DNA of 64,000 bases from Brevibacillus_H ginsengisoli. Its GTDB lineage: Bacteria; Bacillota; Bacilli; Brevibacillales; Brevibacillaceae. The stretch spans positions 62,001-126,000 of the forward strand of contig NZ_JBNJQR010000004.1 in the NCBI RefSeq assembly GCF_050113715.1, in the 5' to 3' direction. Positions within the stretch are counted from its first letter, which is position 1, and every line of letters starts with the position of its first letter. Under the pieces are notes generated by a model, which was not told the origin of the DNA, did not search any database, and worked only from the letters and a program-made list of their open reading frames with translations. This document shows, in pieces, positions 17,094 to 25,728 of this stretch. The position numbers were made by a program, and so were the translations under genes.

Positions 17094-17106
17094 CTGTTTT
17101 CATCTC

Positions 17107-17490
17107 CTATCGTTTTTCGTCCACAAGTATTCCAATCATTTTATGCATTTGTGCAACCATGTCCATCATTTTTTTCGAAGGGATCTCACGGATTACCTCA
17201 TTCGTCTGATCATCAACTACTTCTACATAATATTCCTTTAACTCATCATGAAGTTGAAATTTAAGATGAGTATTACTGAATTGCAACCATTTGTTAAGGC
17301 CATCAAGCTCTTTTTTCAACCTATCCTTGTCTACTTTCGTCTCTTGTGCATCTGCTACATCGGAACCTGTAGACTTTGAGACAGGTGCAGGCTGGTAAGA
17401 TGTTTGTGCCTTATTCGTAGTGTCAGAAGCTAATGTTTTCTCGTAAGCTGTGGTAATCCTACCTACATTACCAACTGAATTGATATCCAT
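17107..17490 (-). CDS. flaG: FlaG-family protein
   Basis: FlaG proteins affect filament length. ATG 17490 is chosen because GGAGGAGAG lies just upstream; the protein has 127 residues. The C-terminal half is the FlaG domain: LNKWLQFSNTHLKFQLHDEL, then VEVVDDQTNEVIREIPSKKMMDM. It is the first gene of the flaG-fliD-fliS-fliT set (yvyC-fliD-fliS-fliT in B. subtilis). Confidence 0.92.
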   Translation of the reverse strand: MDINSVGNVGRITTAYEKTLASDTTNKAQTSYQPAPVSKSTGSDVADAQETKVDKDRLKKELDGLNKWLQFSNTHLKFQLHDELKEYYVEVVDDQTNEVIREIPSKKMMDMVAQMHKMIGILVDEKR

Positions 17491-17594
17491 TATACTCTCC
17501 TCCATCTATTTGGGACTCCGAACTACATATTCCTACTACTGTTATCGGTGTTTGGATAAGAAATGTTTAACAAAACATGGGTAAAAGTATATAG

Positions 17595-17618
17595 AAAAGA
17601 GGCCAAATTATTGGCCTC
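17595..17618 (-). terminator. Terminator of fliB
   Basis: GAGGCCAA (17599-17606) pairs with TTGGCCTC (17611-17618) around ATTA. On the minus strand the stem is followed by TTTTCTATA. Confidence 0.75.
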
Positions 17619-17629
17619 TAACTAAATAA

Positions 17630-18868
17630 CTAATTCTTAAGTAAAATTGCCATATGAGGTAAGGTAGAGAAACCACTCTTTACTATAAGATCGTACAGTT
17701 GCTTAATTAACAGTGGATTATGCTCTAACAGTCTGGATAAAGATTGAATCAATTGTATAACTGAGTCGGTAGTCAATTGCTTATGGTACCCTGCCATCCC
17801 AATAAGGTGTAGCTTTATTAATGAATAATTGATTACTAATACGATATAATCACCAAAAACATCATTAATAAATGAAACTGGAAAGAGATCTTTAAAAACA
17901 TAATTCACAACATAATTCTCCAGAATATATTCATGCTCTTTTATGAATGGAGAATAGTAATTCTTATATGCATCTTGGTAATTATTAATCACACTATTAA
18001 AATCAGAATCCTTTTGCAAATTAATTCCTTTTAAAAAATCATTGAAACAATCATAATACCTAGAAGAAACAACATCTTGACCAATCACAAATTTATCAGT
18101 TATTTCTTTAAGTAATTTGACTTGGATTTCATAATTTGATGGAATTGACCTCAAATTATCCTTAAGAGATCCATCCAGTATAATTTCAGAATAACTACTG
18201 ATAACTGAAGGGATTTCATTTAATTTTCCCTCAGATATCTTCTCATTTATTTTTCTATAGAAGAATCCTAATAATATTAACCGTTCATCTAAACTGTAGC
18301 TCCTGTTTTGTAGAACTTGAATTACGAAAATCCGTAAAGGCCACAAATAGTGTTTGATATCATTCGGATTGTTCGTGCCAACGTTCTTTATCACTATATG
18401 TCTATTATTGTTAGGTTCTTCTGTGTTTTCAAACTCAATACCTTCCTTATTCAGTAAGGCCAATCTAGCCACTTCTGGACATGATACCTCCCCAGAAAGT
18501 TCATAAGCTCCATCGACAATGTTAGTATGTCTAGGATAAACAAGACATACGTCGGAAAGGTTTTCGGCACCTAATTGTAGTTGTATCTGACACAAATTCT
18601 CTTCATTAAGTAATGAGCATCCATTATTCGAACTCTTTGTTATTTGAGCATAAAAATTCTCTGTAGAATTCACTTTGTTTCGTTTAATGCCTGATAATAT
18701 TTTTTCGGCAATTTTTTTATCTTTAATATTTCTATACTTATTATAAGTTTTCTTATCAATAGCGATTGTCCAGTTAGCGTTACAACAATTATCTTCACAT
18801 TCAGTCCCTATACAGCTAAATTGCCTCATATAAGTTGGAAGTAAAACTGACCTGTTGCTCTTAGCCAA
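17630..18868 (-). CDS. fliB: FliB-type flagellin lysine N-methylase
   Basis: FliB methylates lysines on flagellin before or during export. The 412-residue protein carries the family's cysteine motif near the N-terminus: RQFSCIGTECEDNCCNANW, then NGCSLLNEENLCQIQLQLG and DVCLVYPRH, a set of cysteines likely to bind a metal or iron-sulfur cluster. The rest is helical with no recognised motif. It is inserted between hag and flaG, which are neighbours in B. subtilis, and is visibly richer in A+T (many Lys, Asn, Ile, Tyr) than the genes around it, which suggests acquisition. Target would be Hag, the flagellinolysin, or both. Confidence 0.85.
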   Translation of the reverse strand: MAKSNRSVLLPTYMRQFSCIGTECEDNCCNANWTIAIDKKTYNKYRNIKDKKIAEKILSGIKRNKVNSTENFYAQITKSSNNGCSLLNEENLCQIQLQLGAENLSDVCLVYPRHTNIVDGAYELSGEVSCPEVARLALLNKEGIEFENTEEPNNNRHIVIKNVGTNNPNDIKHYLWPLRIFVIQVLQNRSYSLDERLILLGFFYRKINEKISEGKLNEIPSVISSYSEIILDGSLKDNLRSIPSNYEIQVKLLKEITDKFVIGQDVVSSRYYDCFNDFLKGINLQKDSDFNSVINNYQDAYKNYYSPFIKEHEYILENYVVNYVFKDLFPVSFINDVFGDYIVLVINYSLIKLHLIGMAGYHKQLTTDSVIQLIQSLSRLLEHNPLLIKQLYDLIVKSGFSTLPHMAILLKN

Positions 18869-18934
18869 AGCGAAATCATCTCCCTAATTAGATATGACCC
18901 TAATTAGACCTTTTATAATCTAGTTAAGTTAAAG

Positions 18935-18964
18935 AAAAAGACCTTAGTTTTCCTAAGGCCTTTT
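18935..18964 (-). terminator. Terminator of hag
   Basis: AAAAAGACCTTAG (18935-18947) pairs with CTAAGGCCTTTT (18953-18964) around TTTTC, with T-runs at both ends. It insulates the abundant hag transcript from fliB. Confidence 0.85.
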
Positions 18965-18983
18965 TCCATATTAATTTTAGCTA

Positions 18984-20237
18984 TTAACGAAGTAATTGAA
19001 GTACGCCTTGTGGTTGTTGGTTAGCTTGAGCCAACATAGCTTGAGCAGCTTGAGCAAGAATAGAGTTCTTGGTTTGGCTCATCATTTCTTTCGCCATGTC
19101 TACGTCACGAACGCGAGACTCAGCAGCTGTCAAGTTTTCAGAAGATGTTCCCAAGTTGTTGATTGTGTGTTCCAAACGGTTTTGGATCGCACCAAGCTTA
19201 GAACGTTCTGCAGAAACTTTTTGAATAGCTCCATCGATAACTTTGATCGCTACGTTAGCTTGACCTTGGTTACCAATTTGAAGGTTTTGCACACCAAGAG
19301 CGGAAGCTCCCATGTCTTTGATAGCCAATTGAATGTTTTGTCCAGTGTTAGCACCGATTTGGAAAGTAGCTTGAGTATCGGCATGATTAACTGCAGCCGC
19401 AGTAGTTTCAGTGAAGCTGGACAATGCATTGGTTGCACCGGATTTAACAACACCGTTGGAATCCTTAACAGTAATAGTTAAACCATTGATGGCACCTGTA
19501 TATCCAGCATTTTTTGCAGTAACTTGAAGTTCTCCGTTTGCAGAAACACCACCTGTAGCATCAGCACCTAACTTAGCTCCACCGTACAGATCAGAAAGTT
19601 TAGAAGCTGCACCAACAGTGATTGTATCAGTTTGAGTTACACCATTAACAACGTAAGAAACGTCAATTTTATCCCCATTAACGATACCAAGTCCATTTTT
19701 ATTTGAATCTTGTAGGTCAGTTAGTAAAGTAGCGGCACCAGAAGCAACACTAGCAGCACCACCATCTAACAGAACACTACCTGTGTTGATGTTTTTGGTT
19801 GCAGTAGTCGTTTTGTCCATTGAACCGTCAAGAAGATTCTTGGTATTGAACTGTGTTGTGGAAGCAATACGGTCAATTTCTTTACCAAGTTGGTCCATCT
19901 CGTCTTGGAGGTTTGTACGGTCTTGAGCCGTATTGGTATCATTCGCTGATTGAACAGCAAGTTCGCGTTGGCGTTGAAGAATGCTGTGAGTTTCGTTCAA
20001 TGCACCCTCAGCAGTTTGGATCATGGAGATACCGTCTTGGGAGTTACGGGAAGCTTGGTCCAAACCACGGATTTGTCCGCGCATTTTTTCGGAGATTGCA
20101 AGACCTGCAGCATCGTCACCAGCACGGTTGATACGAAGACCGGAAGACAATTTCTCCATGGATTTGCTTTGTGCTTCAGAAGCAGCACCTAATTGACGAT
20201 GAGTGTTCAACGCTGAAATGTTGTGGTTAATACGCAT
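18984..20237 (-). CDS. hag: Flagellin (major filament subunit)
   Basis: Hag polymerises into the flagellar filament. The 417-residue protein has conserved D0/D1 ends (MRINHNISALNTHRQLGAAS and AMLAQANQQPQGVLQLLR) and a short variable middle (about 145-300) rich in Gly, Ala, Thr and Lys. It contains no protease motif, unlike the second flagellin. The start is preceded by AAGGAGGAAT. Transcription is likely by sigma-D. Translation is likely repressed by CsrA, with relief by FliW; both are encoded immediately upstream. Confidence 0.97.
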   Translation of the reverse strand: MRINHNISALNTHRQLGAASEAQSKSMEKLSSGLRINRAGDDAAGLAISEKMRGQIRGLDQASRNSQDGISMIQTAEGALNETHSILQRQRELAVQSANDTNTAQDRTNLQDEMDQLGKEIDRIASTTQFNTKNLLDGSMDKTTTATKNINTGSVLLDGGAASVASGAATLLTDLQDSNKNGLGIVNGDKIDVSYVVNGVTQTDTITVGAASKLSDLYGGAKLGADATGGVSANGELQVTAKNAGYTGAINGLTITVKDSNGVVKSGATNALSSFTETTAAAVNHADTQATFQIGANTGQNIQLAIKDMGASALGVQNLQIGNQGQANVAIKVIDGAIQKVSAERSKLGAIQNRLEHTINNLGTSSENLTAAESRVRDVDMAKEMMSQTKNSILAQAAQAMLAQANQQPQGVLQLLR

Positions 20238-20243
20238 GGTATT

Positions 20244-20278
20244 ATTCCTCCTTGAATGTAACCTCCACGTCCCTGTGG
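20244..20278 (-). promoter_or_regulatory. CsrA-binding leader of hag
   Basis: On the minus strand CCACAGGGACGTGG (20278-20265) folds into a 4-bp stem presenting AGGGAC in the loop, the ideal CsrA site. A second GGA site (AAGGAGGAAT, about 20253-20244) is the ribosome binding site itself. Two sites at this spacing match the known hag control by CsrA in B. subtilis. Confidence 0.7.
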
Positions 20279-20342
20279 ATGGTTTCTGATTTAGGACATT
20301 CGACTCAATCGCGCGCTTGAATGTTTGTCCCTTACATTACTT

Positions 20343-20370
20343 TTATCGGATGGATGATTAGACTTATTTA
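20343..20370 (-). promoter_or_regulatory. Sigma-D promoter of hag
   Basis: TAAA (20370-20367) and TCCGATAA (20350-20343) are separated by 16 bases on the minus strand, close to TAAA-N15-GCCGATAT. Confidence 0.6.
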
Positions 20371-20414
20371 GGGGTTTTTTATAGTTTTCAGAGATTTTTT
20401 TTATTTTTACGACA

Positions 20415-20449
20415 AAAAATCCGAAGAGCCACTTACTCTTCGGATTTTT
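20415..20449 (-). terminator. Terminator overlapping the csrA stop codon
   Basis: AAAAATCCGAAGAG (20415-20428) pairs with CTCTTCGGATTTTT (20436-20449). The right arm encodes the last csrA codons, so transcription of the fliW-csrA operon stops right at the end of csrA. Confidence 0.8.
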
Positions 20450-20678
20450 CCTGTGACTGGTGCAGCCATCGATTCATAGTTGACCAGTCAATTTTCGTTT
20501 GGGAAGCTATTTGGTTCTCTTCTTTGATTGCCGAATACACTTCCTTGCGGTGTACATTAATATCCCTTGGGGCATCTATTCCAATTCGTACTGAGTCTCC
20601 CTCGACACCGATAATCTTGATCTCAATAGAGTCTCCAATCATAATCGATTCGTTTTTCTTTCGTGTGAGGACTAGCAT
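20433..20678 (-). CDS. csrA: Carbon storage / flagellin translation regulator CsrA
   Basis: CsrA is an RNA-binding dimer that represses hag translation by covering its ribosome binding site. The 81-residue protein has the full core MLVLTRKKNESIMIGDSIEI and the RNA-contacting APRDINVHRKEVY. It carries the longer C-terminal tail (QTKIDWSTMNRWLHQSQ) seen in Gram-positive CsrA, where FliW binds. It is 8 bases downstream of fliW and directly upstream of hag. Confidence 0.97.
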   Translation of the reverse strand: MLVLTRKKNESIMIGDSIEIKIIGVEGDSVRIGIDAPRDINVHRKEVYSAIKEENQIASQTKIDWSTMNRWLHQSQEKSEE

Positions 20679-20686
20679 AGACCCAC

Positions 20687-21109
20687 CTACTCACTTGTTG
20701 CTGTGACCGGTAATTGAAATAACGGTTTACGCAACTCGTATTTTTCATCATTTAAGATAACTTGTTTCGCCATACGGTTCTCTCGGTTGATAATAATGGG
20801 TGCCTTCAAATTAACTGTAACTTGGCCGTTAGGGCGTACCGTTACCACATTCACAACAGCAATGGCTGTATCCTCGGTAATTCGAAGCTGTTCTTTGGCT
20901 TGTTGTGGGAGGGTGAACTCATAGTCTTGAAAAAACATAAACGGATCCACAGCCCAAAATTCTACTTGTTCTTCTTGTTCATAAGACTGAAGCACATAAA
21001 ACGGACTGTTCGCATCTTCGCTTAATAGACGGAAGAACTGTAGATTCACAAATCCTGGTATACCCTCTTCAAAATATAATTTTCCAAGTTCAACTTTTTC
21101 CATATTCAT
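20687..21109 (-). CDS. fliW: Flagellar assembly factor FliW
   Basis: FliW binds either flagellin or CsrA, coupling flagellin level to its own translation. The 140-residue protein shows the family pattern LGKLYFEEGIPGF at the N-terminus and VNVVTVRPNGQVTVNLKAPI in the core. The start follows GAGGGGAACGAAA. Operon order yviE-fliW-csrA is the same as in Bacillus. Confidence 0.95.
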   Translation of the reverse strand: MNMEKVELGKLYFEEGIPGFVNLQFFRLLSEDANSPFYVLQSYEQEEQVEFWAVDPFMFFQDYEFTLPQQAKEQLRITEDTAIAVVNVVTVRPNGQVTVNLKAPIIINRENRMAKQVILNDEKYELRKPLFQLPVTATSE

Positions 21110-21123
21110 TTTCGTTCCCCTCT

Positions 21124-21705
21124 CTATAGCGAACGATCCACATTCAGCCCTACGAAATCAATACTAAGGCTATTCCATTGTTTCATGTAACCTTCTACTT
21201 TACCGGGTGTATAGTTATGGATAGGGTGATGGATGACAGGATCCATTTTCTTCCCTCTTACCTGTACATTAATCTCTGGTTTATGTGCTTCATAATTGAT
21301 CTGAATACCATCCCCGACGATGGAGCCTTCAGCAATAATATCAGTGTTGTGGTAGATGGTACTTTCTTCAAAGGCAATATCGGCTATGGGATTTGCACCT
21401 TTATTCTCGATAGCAGCAAGCCGATCGCCCTCTTCGCTAATTTGGGCAATTGCTTCCATTGCCTTTTGATATCCATATTCCTCATTGTCTCGTGAACGTC
21501 GTGCCGAACTTCGCAAATCGATATTTTCACGAGCCTCGTTACTATCAATCGTGAGCTTGCCTTGGGGCTGGTGAATCTCGACTATAGCCGGTTCTTGACG
21601 TAAATTTAATTCTGCTTGTGGCTGTTGTATCTCCTGTACTGGCTTCGTAATACGCAGTCCCAATTGTGCGTAGGTCTGATGCATACTTATTTGTGGTATT
21701 TGCAT
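21124..21705 (-). CDS. yviE: YviE-like flagellar operon protein (DUF6470)
   Basis: The function is unknown. The 193-residue protein MQIPQISMHQTYAQLGLRIT... has repeated short beta segments (AELNLRQEPAIVEI, GKLTIDSNEARENIDL) and a C-terminal half with VQVRGKKMDPVIHHP. Its position between flgL and fliW and its length match B. subtilis YviE. It has no signal peptide. Confidence 0.82.
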   Translation of the reverse strand: MQIPQISMHQTYAQLGLRITKPVQEIQQPQAELNLRQEPAIVEIHQPQGKLTIDSNEARENIDLRSSARRSRDNEEYGYQKAMEAIAQISEEGDRLAAIENKGANPIADIAFEESTIYHNTDIIAEGSIVGDGIQINYEAHKPEINVQVRGKKMDPVIHHPIHNYTPGKVEGYMKQWNSLSIDFVGLNVDRSL

Positions 21706-21731
21706 TTGTTATCCCTCCCTTCTATTAATGA

Positions 21732-22622
21732 CTAGCGAAGGAAGTCTAAAAGTGATGGCTGAATTATACGAGACCCTGCCCCAAGCGCAGCCCGATGAAC
21801 GTTCTCTTGCATCTTGAGATCAGTAATTACTTGTGCCGTATCGACATCTTCATTGTCTGACATTAACTTGGTTACACTTACTTCTTCGTTTGAAAGTCGA
21901 TCTTTGATCAATTCAATACGATTAGTACGAGCTCCGAGAGAAGCACGCTGTGCTAGCAAATTATCAATTTGGCTATCCACATTTTTTAGTTGCCCTGAAA
22001 CCTCTTTACCGCTTTTCAGTACGGATACAATGTTGTCTAGTACATTGAAAATATTATTACCATCTGACTTGTAATTAAAAACCGTTTGTCCATTTACATT
22101 AATCGGAAGGAATATCTGCTTATTCATCTCTAATTTAATATCAGCATTATTGGTATTTGTGAACTGCTTCTTATCATAGTCATAAGGCGGGTTCTTCGTA
22201 TCTGTACCAGCGAAGATATAGCGTCCACCGACTGTCTGATTCGCAATATTACCCAAATGATCCTTGATCTGATCAATTTCTTCTGCAATTGATTCTAACG
22301 ATGATTTCTCTAATGCACCGTCTCCAGAATAAACAACCAGCTCACGTACCCGCTGCATAACGGTATTGGCTTCGTCCAAAGATTTGTCAGATAGCTCCAT
22401 CCAAGATTGTGCTTCATTCACGTTACGCTGGAATTGTTCATTCTCAATCAAAGACGAACGGTAGAACATCCCACGAGTTGCTACAACCGGATCATCTGAA
22501 GGGCGGTTGATTTTTCGTCCGGAAGAAAGCTGTTCCTGTAATTTATCCATATTGCGCATCGAACTATTTAAGTTACGCATCATGTTGTTATTCAACATGG
22601 TCTGAGTAACACGTACTGACAT
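21732..22622 (-). CDS. flgL: Flagellar hook-filament junction protein FlgL
   Basis: FlgL (HAP3) joins the hook to the filament. The 296-residue protein is flagellin-like at both ends (MSVRVTQTMLNNNMMRNLNS and the C-terminal KMQENVHRAALGAGSRIIQPSLLDFL). YIFAGTDTKNPPYDYD is typical of FlgL. It is 37 bases downstream of flgK in the same operon. Confidence 0.95.
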   Translation of the reverse strand: MSVRVTQTMLNNNMMRNLNSSMRNMDKLQEQLSSGRKINRPSDDPVVATRGMFYRSSLIENEQFQRNVNEAQSWMELSDKSLDEANTVMQRVRELVVYSGDGALEKSSLESIAEEIDQIKDHLGNIANQTVGGRYIFAGTDTKNPPYDYDKKQFTNTNNADIKLEMNKQIFLPINVNGQTVFNYKSDGNNIFNVLDNIVSVLKSGKEVSGQLKNVDSQIDNLLAQRASLGARTNRIELIKDRLSNEEVSVTKLMSDNEDVDTAQVITDLKMQENVHRAALGAGSRIIQPSLLDFLR

Positions 22623-22659
22623 GATTTACAACTCCTCTCCTACGATTCGTTTACTTATA

Positions 22660-24243
22660 TTAGAGGCCAACTTTACCCATACCATTAATTACTTTATCCA
22701 GTATTTCATCCATGCTTGTCATCACACGCGCTGATGCGCTGAATGCATGTTGATACTTCACCATCTCAGCCATCTCTTCATCAATGGAGACTCCGGAAAC
22801 TGACTGTCGTTGATTCTCTACTTGCCCGACGAGGATCTCGGAGTTTTTTTGCATACGATCCGCTTCCTGGCTATCTACCCCAAGGCTGGCAATTGTGTAG
22901 CGATAATAATCATCCAACGTAGTTGTCGCATCCAAGTCACCGCTACCAGTACCAGCCTTCAAGGTCTTAAACTTGATCGAAGCGATATCACGAGCGTTAC
23001 GTCCATCCCCTTCAAAAGATGTTCCGGCAGAGCTACCAAGTGCTTCAACCTGTGCTGCAGCGATGGCGTTCAAGCTGTTAATAATCGCCGGATTCACAAC
23101 AATTTTCCGCGCACTACTAGGGTATGTCTTTGTGTTTGGATCTTTGTCAGCAGCATCTGCGTCTACGAAAAACGGAAGATCTTGCAATGGTGTACTCGCA
23201 TTGTTCTTCTTGTTGTCAATGTCAAACATATTCATACCTTTACGATGAATATCATTAATTTCCTTCGTTAAGTTAATGGCGAGAAGATCCAAACGCTTCA
23301 TAATATCCGGAATCGGGCCGTTATAGGTTACTACCTGTTGCTGAGTTCCATCAGCACCGACTATCGTGTCAACCTTAGCATTTCCACGAGCTTCAAAGGT
23401 TCCGGCCAAGCTTCCTGTTTGGGGAATGAATGCCGTTCCGCCAAGTTGAATCTCAACAAAACCAGTCGTTGCATTTTTGGTGGTCGTCATTGGAACTGAA
23501 CTACTACCAGTAACCAAATCTTTGCCTTCAATTTTAATATTTACCATGCCCTTATCAGATTGTGTAACCTGAACCTCTGCCATCTTGGACAGCTTGTCAA
23601 TCAAGACATCACGTTGATCATATAAGTCATTCGGCTGGTATCCATGTGGAACCACATCGCCGATTTGTTTGTTTAGGTTGGCAATTTGTTGAGCCATCGA
23701 GTTGATATCGGTTGCTTTCACTTGTACTACGTTATCCAAGTCATTCTGCAATTCATTTAAAGAAGTAGTAATGGATGAGAATGTCTCTGCTACTGCAATT
23801 GCACGTTGACGAACTACAGCACGCGCTGAAAGACTCTCAGGCTCTTTGGCTAAATCCTGCCAAGATTGCCATAACTGATCCATTACCTTCTGCAACCCTG
23901 TGTCGGATGGTTCGTTCATGATGGTCTCGATTTTTTCTAATCCATCACGCCGGGCTTCCCAATATCCAAAATGTTTGTTTTCAGTTCTAAATTGATTATC
24001 TAAATAACTTTCGCGAATGCGCTGCAATTCTGTCACTTGTACACCTGTCCCGATCTGTCCAGGTTCACGAGAGACGTTCATCCCTGGTGCAGGCATTCCC
24101 GGTGTCGCTTGCATATTGGCACGTTGTCGTGTGTATCCTTCCGTGTTCGCATTGGCTACGTTATGACTGGCGGTATTCAGAGCGGATTGTTGAGCAAAAA
24201 TACCACGTTTGCTTATCTCGATCCCATGAAAGGTTGATGGCAT
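22660..24243 (-). CDS. flgK: Flagellar hook-associated protein FlgK
   Basis: FlgK (HAP1) is the first junction ring on the hook. The 527-residue protein shows the rod/hook N-terminal signature FAQQSALNTASHNVANANTE and C-terminal VSGVSIDEEMAEMVKYQHAF. The middle (about 100-450) is variable. It starts 15 bases after flgN and precedes flgL. Confidence 0.96.
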   Translation of the reverse strand: MPSTFHGIEISKRGIFAQQSALNTASHNVANANTEGYTRQRANMQATPGMPAPGMNVSREPGQIGTGVQVTELQRIRESYLDNQFRTENKHFGYWEARRDGLEKIETIMNEPSDTGLQKVMDQLWQSWQDLAKEPESLSARAVVRQRAIAVAETFSSITTSLNELQNDLDNVVQVKATDINSMAQQIANLNKQIGDVVPHGYQPNDLYDQRDVLIDKLSKMAEVQVTQSDKGMVNIKIEGKDLVTGSSSVPMTTTKNATTGFVEIQLGGTAFIPQTGSLAGTFEARGNAKVDTIVGADGTQQQVVTYNGPIPDIMKRLDLLAINLTKEINDIHRKGMNMFDIDNKKNNASTPLQDLPFFVDADAADKDPNTKTYPSSARKIVVNPAIINSLNAIAAAQVEALGSSAGTSFEGDGRNARDIASIKFKTLKAGTGSGDLDATTTLDDYYRYTIASLGVDSQEADRMQKNSEILVGQVENQRQSVSGVSIDEEMAEMVKYQHAFSASARVMTSMDEILDKVINGMGKVGL

Positions 24244-24258
24244 GGATTGACACCTCTT

Positions 24259-24762
24259 TTACGCTTTTTTGTTAATAAAGGAGCGGCTTGCTTGTTGGGC
24301 ACCTTGATGCCCTATCGGTTTTTTATAGATAAACTCATCTTCCGGAGTATCGGTCAGGATATCGAGTGAGTGATTTACAAAAGAAAGGGATTGCTCCAGC
24401 AACTGCTGATTAAGTTCGTTCGCTTGGCGCAGTTCTGAAACAATCCTTATTAATTCTTCGCGATACGATTTTAAGCGCGATTTTTCTTCGATACTTGTCA
24501 GTGATTTAATCAATTCATATAAAGTTGGTTCTGCTAGGGAGAGACCTTTTTCAGCGAGAATGTCATGGATGACTTGACTTCTTGCCGCTTCGGAAGCGTT
24601 GACAGCCTTGATCAGCTTCTGCTCCTGCTGAGTCATTAAGGTAAGGGCTTCAACATTCCCTTTAATCAGGACATCCTTCTTCTGTTCGGCTAGTGTATAT
24701 AGAGCCCGATGAAGATTTAACAGGTTGTCCAGCATTTCATATAGTTGATTCATATGTGACAT
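24259..24762 (-). CDS. flgN: FlgN-like flagellar export chaperone
   Basis: FlgN chaperones FlgK and FlgL to the export gate. The protein is helical with the FlgN-type pattern LYEMLDNLLNLHRALYTLAE. ATG 24762 (167 residues) is preferred to an upstream GTG at 24780 because GAGTGAG is spaced for it; this choice is not certain. It lies between flgM and flgK, as in B. subtilis. Confidence 0.88.
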   Translation of the reverse strand: MSHMNQLYEMLDNLLNLHRALYTLAEQKKDVLIKGNVEALTLMTQQEQKLIKAVNASEAARSQVIHDILAEKGLSLAEPTLYELIKSLTSIEEKSRLKSYREELIRIVSELRQANELNQQLLEQSLSFVNHSLDILTDTPEDEFIYKKPIGHQGAQQASRSFINKKA

Positions 24763-24810
24763 GCTTCTCACTCGTTTCACTAAAGGCTGAATTCACTTGT
24801 GTTAGTCTTC

Positions 24811-25089
24811 TTAAGGCTTTTTCCAGAAAGACAAGAACTTCTCGGCTATCTTGTCGCTCGGGACATGGTAGGTTCCTTGTTCGATCTTAGCTTTCAGCTC
24901 GTTAAGCTTTGTTTTGTCCGTTGGGGCGGTTTCCTTTACTTCACCCTTTTTTAGAAGTTCCAACGCTTCATTGGAGATTTGGACTTCGTCTTTTCCCATC
25001 GGTTTCTTGCTATTCTGGGCGGCATACAGCTTCCCAGTCTTGTTGTAAGCATTTATCATTCCCGTACGATTGGGTTCGTTGATCCTCAT
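24811..25089 (-). CDS. flgM: Anti-sigma-D factor FlgM
   Basis: FlgM holds sigma-D inactive until the hook is complete. The 92-residue protein (MRINEPNRTGMINAYNKTGK) has the unstructured N-terminal half and the C-terminal sigma-binding helices VQISNEALELLKKGE and RAKLKAKIEQGTYHVPS-like segment (residues about 60-85). ATG 25089 is chosen because GAGGTG lies six bases upstream; an upstream GTG at 25098 overlaps the Shine-Dalgarno. Confidence 0.93.
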   Translation of the reverse strand: MRINEPNRTGMINAYNKTGKLYAAQNSKKPMGKDEVQISNEALELLKKGEVKETAPTDKTKLNELKAKIEQGTYHVPSDKIAEKFLSFWKKP

Positions 25090-25118
25090 AACTTTCACCT
25101 CACTGTGGGCTAGCTAAT

Positions 25119-25161
25119 AAAAAAATACCGATTACTACTCTCTAGTAGTATCATCGGCATT
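25119..25161 (-). terminator. Terminator between yvyF and flgM, with sigma-D-like -10 in its stem
   Basis: TACCGATTACTACT (25126-25139) pairs with AGTAGTATCATCGGCA (25144-25159) with one bulge, followed by T7 on the minus strand. The upstream arm contains GCCGATGA, close to a sigma-D -10, with TAAT 16 bases further upstream. The hairpin and a sigma-D promoter of flgM may therefore share sequence. Confidence 0.7.
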
Positions 25162-25209
25162 TTGGTTTGAAAAGATTAGTTTTTTCTTGAGTCAAAATTC
25201 GCGGTTTCT

Positions 25210-25629
25210 CTACTCTCCAGCTTTGCGAACATAGCCAATACCGGCGTTGCGCTTCGTTTCATCACTTAGACGCTTGTCCACTTCAAGCTGCTGAGAAATT
25301 TCATGCTTCAGGTTTGCTGCACAGGAATCACAGATATTTCCTTGTCGGATCAGAATTCCACAGTTCTCGCATGGATACCCCATGTTCGGGTTGCCTTCGA
25401 TGGAAATTCGACCCTCTTTGACGAATCGGGTGATTTGTTTAATGCTGACTCCTGTAGCATCACTTACCTGATGTATAGTCGATCCGCGATTCTCACGTTT
25501 ACGGAGAAACTTGGCACATAAATCATACTCTTTCTCCACTTCTATACTACATTTTGGGCAAATATCTTTGGTCGCACGTACAAACAACGCATCGCATCGC
25601 GCACAGTTATCTAATTGGCCAAAAGACAT
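25210..25629 (-). CDS. yvyF: YvyF-like flagellar operon protein, zinc-finger and HTH
   Basis: The 139-residue protein MSFGQLDNCARCDALFVRAT... has two cysteine-pair modules: CARC..CPKC at residues 9-28 and CENC..CDSC near 85-105, with a helix-turn-helix-like segment (STIHQVSDATGVSIKQITRF) between. It fits the TIGR03826 flagellar operon family. ATG 25629 is chosen because AAAGGAGGGG lies upstream. It sits between comFC and flgM as in B. subtilis. A regulatory role is likely but the target is not established. Confidence 0.85.
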   Translation of the reverse strand: MSFGQLDNCARCDALFVRATKDICPKCSIEVEKEYDLCAKFLRKRENRGSTIHQVSDATGVSIKQITRFVKEGRISIEGNPNMGYPCENCGILIRQGNICDSCAANLKHEISQQLEVDKRLSDETKRNAGIGYVRKAGE

Positions 25630-25728
25630 ACGAAGCCCCTCCTTTTCTTCACGGCGCAAAAATCCATTTCTGTATTCATAATACCTCAACGATATTCGAC
25701 TTGACTATTACAAAAAATCCAAACTTTT

